In this document: positions 16,741 to 21,072 of the stretch, piece after piece
Position numbering within the stretch: position 1 is the first letter of the stretch
Layout: every line of letters begins with the position of its first letter
Assembly: GCA_009731375.1 (NCBI GenBank)
Contig: BJOX01000002.1
Coordinates: 1,358,782 to 1,379,853, forward strand
Direction of reading: 5' to 3'
DNA length: 21,072 bases
Source: Paulinella micropora
Taxonomy: Eukaryota; Cercozoa; Imbricatea; Euglyphida
The notes under the pieces: generated by a model
What the model was told of the DNA's origin: nothing
Seen by the model: only the letters and a program-made list of their open reading frames with translations
Databases searched by the model: none
Translations under genes and position numbers: made by a program

Positions 16741-16985
16741 ATATGTATAATAAAAGAAAAAAAAAATTATGTATAAAAAAATTTAAGTGTATAAAAAAAA
16801 GTTAAGCGTATAAAAAAAGTTGAAAGTATTAATATTTAAAAAGTTCAACGCATAAAAAAAAAGTTAAAGGTATTAAAAAAGTTATGTGTATAAAAAAAGT
16901 TTAACTTTTTTATAAGATAGAACTTTTTAATAAGATCCTGAGAACTTTTTAATAAAATATAACTTTTTTTATAAAAAAGAAAAAA
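16741..16985. repeat. AT-rich degenerate repeats in foldback arrangement
   Basis: Degenerate units of the form GTATAAAAAAAGTTAA recur about seven times from 16765 to 16903. Inverted versions (AACTTTTTTATAAG, AACTTTTTAATAA) follow from about 16901 to 16975. The two halves can pair as a long AT hairpin. Confidence 0.6.
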
Positions 16986-17111
16986 ATTTATATAGAGTTT
17001 GTGTGTTAACTTGAATGTCGCCGATTATATTGTTAATAATTTTTTTTTTGGTAGTCTTAAAAACGCAAGCACTCCCAGTTTTAATAAAATACTTGCCACT
17101 CGTAGAGCTGA

Positions 17112-18220
17112 GTGGGAAGCAGAAGAGATAAAATAGAAGAGGTAAGAGGAAGGAGAAGAGGACTCGGAACGAGAAGAGGAAGGAGAAGAGGAAGGAGAAG
17201 AGGAAGGAGAAGAGGAAGGAGAAGAGGNNNNNNNNNNNNNNNNNNNNNNNNNNNNNNNNNNNNNNNNNNNNNNNNNNNNNNNNNNNNNNNNNNNNNNNNN
17301 NNNNNNNNNNNNNNNNNNNNNNNNNNNNNNNNNNNNNNNNNNNNNNNNNNNNNNNNNNNNNNNNNNNNNNNNNNNNNNNNNNNNNNNNNNNNNNNNNNNN
17401 NNNNNNNNNNNNNNNNNNNNNNNNNNNNNNNNNNNNNNNNNNNNNNNNNNNNNNNNNNNNNNNNNNNNNNNNNNNNNNNNNNNNNNNNNNNNNNNNNNNN
17501 NNNNNNNNNNNNNNNNNNNNNNNNNNNNNNNNNNNNNNNNNNNNNNNNNNNNNNNNNNNNNNNNNNNNNNNNNNNNNNNNNNNNNNNNNNNNNNNNNNNN
17601 NNNNNNNNNNNNNNNNNNNNNNNNNNNNNNNNNNNNNNNNNNNNNNNNNNNNNNNNNNNNNNNNNNNNNNNNNNNNNNNNNNNNNNNNNNNNNNNNNNNN
17701 NNNNNNNNNNNNNNNNNNNNNNNNNNNNNNNNNNNNNNNNNNNNNNNNNNNNNNNNNNNNNNNNNNNNNNNNNNNNNNNNNNNNNNNNNNNNNNNNNNNN
17801 NNNNNNNNNNNNNNNNNNNNNNNNNNNNNNNNNNNNNNNNNNNNNNNNNNNNNNNNNNNNNNNNNNNNNNNNNNNNNNNNNNNNNNNNNNNNNNNNNNNN
17901 NNNNNNNNNNNNNNNNNNNNNNNNNNNNNNNNNNNNNNNNNNNNNNNNNNNNNNNNNNNNNNNNNNNNNNNNNNNNNNNNNNNNNNNNNNNGGAAGACTA
18001 AAGAAGAGGAAGAAGAAGAGGAAGAAGAAGAGGAAGAAGAAGAGGAAGAAGAACTAAAGAAGAGGAAGAAGAAGAGGAAGAAGAAGAGGAAGAAGAAGAG
18101 GAAGAAGAAGAGGAAGAAGAAGAGGAAGAAGAAAGAAAGAAGAGGAAGAAGAAGAGGAAGAAGAAGAGGAAGAAGAAGAGGAAGAAGAAGAGGAAGAAGA
18201 AGAGGAAGAAGAAGAGGAAG
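17112..18220 (+). repeat. Purine-only 12-bp satellite array with assembly gap
   Basis: Left of the gap the unit is GAAGGAGAAGAG; right of it the unit is GAAGAAGAAGAG. The plus strand is almost entirely G and A. Bases 17228-17991 (764) are N. The open frames over it are repeat translations (RRGRRRG or EEEEE) and are not genes. Confidence 0.9.
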
Positions 18221-19582
18221 ACATCGTTATTTCGCTATTAGTTCAAGTTTTACGGGAATCCACTCGTGGAAGTGATTCCTTGTTATTCAGTAAATGTATT
18301 TTAAGATGAATTCTTATTACATTTCCGGTTTTGAAGAATATCTTCCGGTTTTAATGTTGTATTAGGATTAGGTCTATCAGTGCAGTGGGGGAAGCTTGGA
18401 AGCTTGGACCCCATAGGGCCTTAAACTTATGATCCTATATATTTTACACTTAACCGTTTACCGGAGTGGTGGCAGAAGTCAAGTTGTTAGGATGTAAGTT
18501 CAACACAAAGCTGTGGCATCCTTATTTATTAACCGGCAGGCTCCCACGTTAATAGCGTTGACCCGAACCATTTGTAGTAAATTCACTAAGGAACGGTAAA
18601 ATTCACTACTATGATACGTTTTACTGATGAACTTATTGCAAAATACTAGTCAATATTCAAAACTTTTTCTAAATTTTACCTGTAATTTCCCATCCCAGGT
18701 GCACTGGGCAATTTGCCTTTTTACTTTGACGATTTCCCTTTTCACCTATATCAACTTGTAATTTTTCTCTCACTGGCCGTGCTACTTAACCTTCCACTCT
18801 AACAGAACTACATCCGTTACCACGCAACTACAACCAATTCCGCACCACAATCTTACTAACACTCAAAACCTCCAAAGTGAGCACAGCTCACACGCACTAA
18901 CAAACAAACCTACCTTGCCCCTTACCTTACCCCTACCTTACTCGAACGAAACTCACCGTTGCATATGTACACTTACTTGTACTCAGTAGTAACGGCAAAG
19001 GGGTGAGCACGGTCACTCGTGGTCTGGTAAATCCCTGTTAATAAATAACTATTCTTGAAAGGTAGCAAATATAGTAACCGTTAGAAGGATACAGTAACCG
19101 TTTAGAAGGAAATTCCGTGAAATTTAGCAGTTTTCCCGTGACAGGGAATTTATGGTAAATTAAGGGAAATTGGATTTATGTGTTGTTGTTTGTAGGTTTG
19201 GCATTTGGGAAGGTCACCGTGACTGGCACTGTGACGGGCCACTGTGACGTCTGATTATCAGACTGAGCACTTTAACGACCGGCCAAAACCACTACCGTTG
19301 ACATTTCAAGTTACTGTTTCAAGTTTGACCGATCCGTTAGATTCTCCTCTGCACGACGTTTCGACTTCACTAACTAGTTTTCGATTTCGTCCAGGAATGA
19401 CTTCAAACGATTTAATCAAAGTTTTTCAAGTAGTACAGCAATTACCACTTTTTCCTATTCCACTGCCTTTTCTCCCTATTTCCCGAAAAACCGCTAAATA
19501 CTGTAAATTTGTGGACACGCAGTCAAGAGAAGCGAAAAATCATTATTGCAATGAAGAGAAACACAATTTAGGTTTTACAATA
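18221..19582. other. Intergenic DNA without recognisable gene
   Basis: No convincing gene is seen. Minor structures are an imperfect hairpin at about 18257-18281 (GGAATCCACT/AGTGATTCC), a short direct repeat AGTAACCGTT(T)AGAAGGA at about 19074 and 19094, and a GTGAC-rich stretch at 19213-19250. A plus-strand frame at 19244-19696 runs into the MITE and has no recognisable domain. Confidence 0.4.
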
Positions 19583-19858
19583 TTGCTGTTGACATTCAAG
19601 ACAACAACAAAAATTAGTTTTTCATTTTTGTGTCAGATTTTCATTTTTGTGACAGTTTTTCATTTTTGTGACAAAAATTCAAATTTTCAAATTTAACGGT
19701 AACATTTCGCGAAAATTTACGATATTTTGCGGACGAATATAGCCGTTAATTTGAAAAATTCAAATTTTCACCCAAAATCAAAATTCCAACCAAAACTGAA
19801 ATTCCAACCAAAACAGAAAAATCAATTTTTTTTGTTGTCTTGAATGTCAACAGCAATA
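19581..19858. mobile_element. Foldback MITE-like element flanked by TA
   Basis: The outer arms TTGCTGTTGACATTCAAGAC (from 19583) and its complement GTCTTGAATGTCAACAGCAA (to 19856) are perfect, and pairing continues imperfectly inward (CAAATTTAACGG against CCGTTAATTTG) to a loop at about 19698-19740. TA lies on both outer sides (19581-19582 and 19857-19858), as in Tc1/mariner-type MITE insertions. There is no transposase frame inside. Confidence 0.7.
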
Positions 19859-20225
19859 CATCAATGACTTAGAGAGATTTCCCAAAGGAAAATCTCGGAC
19901 TTCCACTTGAACCAATAACTTGGACTTGAAGCTCTCCTTCAAGATGGTGTGTTACACATTCATCTTCAAGTGTCGTACAACGTGACACCAATTCACGATC
20001 TACGTTCACCTGCCGGATCGTACTTTGCGGCAAACCAAGTCTGCAAACAAGTAGAAATCTACGTAAATAAACGAAGTGACCTCTCAGCTATTTACCAGGC
20101 TGGTATTTCACCCGGCTACTCTCAGGAGTTAGGGCTTTTTGCAGCCATAAAGACTTTTAATATGAGTTCGCAAATTGTGTATTTATCCCTTGGGGTTGTA
20201 TCCAAACCCAGGCTCACATGACAAT
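19859..20225. other. Probable retroelement interior, not recognised
   Basis: A 90-codon plus-strand frame at 19949-20221 contains VCKQVEIYVNKRSDLSAIY but matches no family I know. It ends just before the conserved 3' region of the third LTR copy, so it may be the decayed 3' part of that element. Confidence 0.3.
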
Positions 20226-20611
20226 ACTTCTCGGAGAGCGTGAGGGTAAGTAGTCACAGACGGTATGTTTGAGTTTGAATTTCATAAGTTTCACACTGCA
20301 AAATAGAGTTAGAGGTCATCACGTAGTAATATATTAGGACCTGCAGTAACTTTTACTAATTTACTTTGCTCCAGGGGAAGTGTTAGAGCTAATAATCAAT
20401 ATTATATATATTAATAGTTATTAATGCATGGACTGACCGGCCGAACAAGACTCCAGTAACGCTGTCGTTAGAGCCATTACTTATATCCGGCCAGTCATCA
20501 TGATATTACTCTGCGCTCTTGGTTGGTTTGGCGCGTTATTAAAGCTTTGTTACTGCAGACGCGGTTAGTAGTGAGTTCCGGATCTTTATATTAAGTTATA
20601 TTCGTCTAACA
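20226..20611 (+). mobile_element. Copia-like 3' end with intact-looking LTR (copy 3)
   Basis: The LTR is 20381-20611 (231 bp) with perfect terminal inverted repeats TGTTAGA and TCTAACA. A polypurine tract GCTCCAGGGGAAG precedes it directly. TTATTAAAG near 20536 may hold the polyadenylation signal. The upstream 150 bp match 16190-16311. No coding interior is recognisable, so it is a truncated or solo 3' end. Confidence 0.8.
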
Positions 20612-20628
20612 ATTACTATTATTATCAT

Positions 20629-20659
<31 letters not shown>

Positions 20660-20674
20660 GCTACTACTACTACT

Positions 20675-20715
<41 letters not shown>

Positions 20716-20953
20716 GTTGCAGTTGGTAAAGCGCGCAGAGGCTTGGTGCCAGCTGCGGAGACACGCGACACAAGGCGGTTAACACCTAGATAGATAGATA
20801 GGTAGATAGATAGATAGATAGATAGACACAAGGCGGTCAACACATGCAAGAAATCAAAGATGCATACATACATGAATTATCTCTTCGAGTGGCAAGTATT
20901 CTATTATTAAAGTATTCTATTATTAAAGTATTCTATTATTAAAGTTGATTGAA

Positions 20954-21005
<52 letters not shown>
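20612..21005. repeat. Cluster of microsatellites and short repeats
   Basis: In order: (ACT)n at about 20630-20714 with one break; a GATA-type run at 20788-20825 flanked by a 19-bp direct repeat (GACACAAGGCGGTTAACAC at 20767-20785 and one-mismatch copy at 20825-20843); three perfect 16-bp units AGTATTCTATTATTAA at 20895-20942; and (AAT)n at about 20956-21005. No gene is visible to the window end. Confidence 0.85.
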
Positions 21006-21072
21006 GTGCTTCTCTGTCAATGGCTGATGCATTTCTGCACATGCGCCTCCATCGTCTCACCCGTGAGGGGAG

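Noticed and set aside
17112-18275. 387-codon plus-strand frame
   Set aside because: It is the translation of a purine satellite plus N bases, with no protein-like sequence outside it.

Overview
This is a mosaic window from the nuclear genome of a microbial eukaryote that I cannot place more precisely. The host signs are a gene with GT-AG introns, degenerate Ty1/copia LTR retrotransposons, a tRNA-derived element and many microsatellites. Four assembly gaps or low-quality joins affect interpretation: 4115-4592, 9401-9410, 17228-17991 and the homopolymer after 9410.

Bases 1 to about 7480 look different. They are compact and AT-rich, with intronless genes a few bases apart and short AT-rich spacers. 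I read them as the right-hand part of an integrated polinton-like virus (Maverick/virophage-like element). The genes are an A32/FtsK-HerA packaging ATPase cut by the window start, a small unrecognised beta-rich protein, a small secreted cysteine-rich protein, a two-helix membrane protein, a long fibre ending in a peptidase S74 intramolecular chaperone, a charged low-complexity protein, and a retrovirus-type (rve) integrase. Two further reading frames follow, one frameshifted and one coiled-coil. No major capsid protein, minor capsid protein or DNA polymerase lies inside the window; if present they should be to the left. Hairpins sit in intergenic positions of this block.

From about 7930 to 9702 there is a host-type gene of at least three exons: an unrecognised N-terminal domain, a long coiled coil, and a His/Lys/Ser-rich tail. 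It carries two apparent frameshifts. From 9703 onward the window is repeat-dominated: a 74-nt tRNA-like sequence (10006-10079, minus), a gag-like or acidic protein with an in-frame stop (10698-11327, minus), a 94-bp-period direct repeat, three related LTRs (12599-12817, 16312-16532, 20381-20611), a decayed copia reverse transcriptase/RNase H (about 14170-15243), an AT-rich foldback, a large purine-only 12-bp repeat array, a foldback MITE with TA flanks, and a cluster of microsatellites at the right end.

In the viral block the ATPase would package DNA, the fibre would recognise the host cell, and the integrase would insert the genome. The right half is a graveyard of retroelements and simple repeats with no intact gene.
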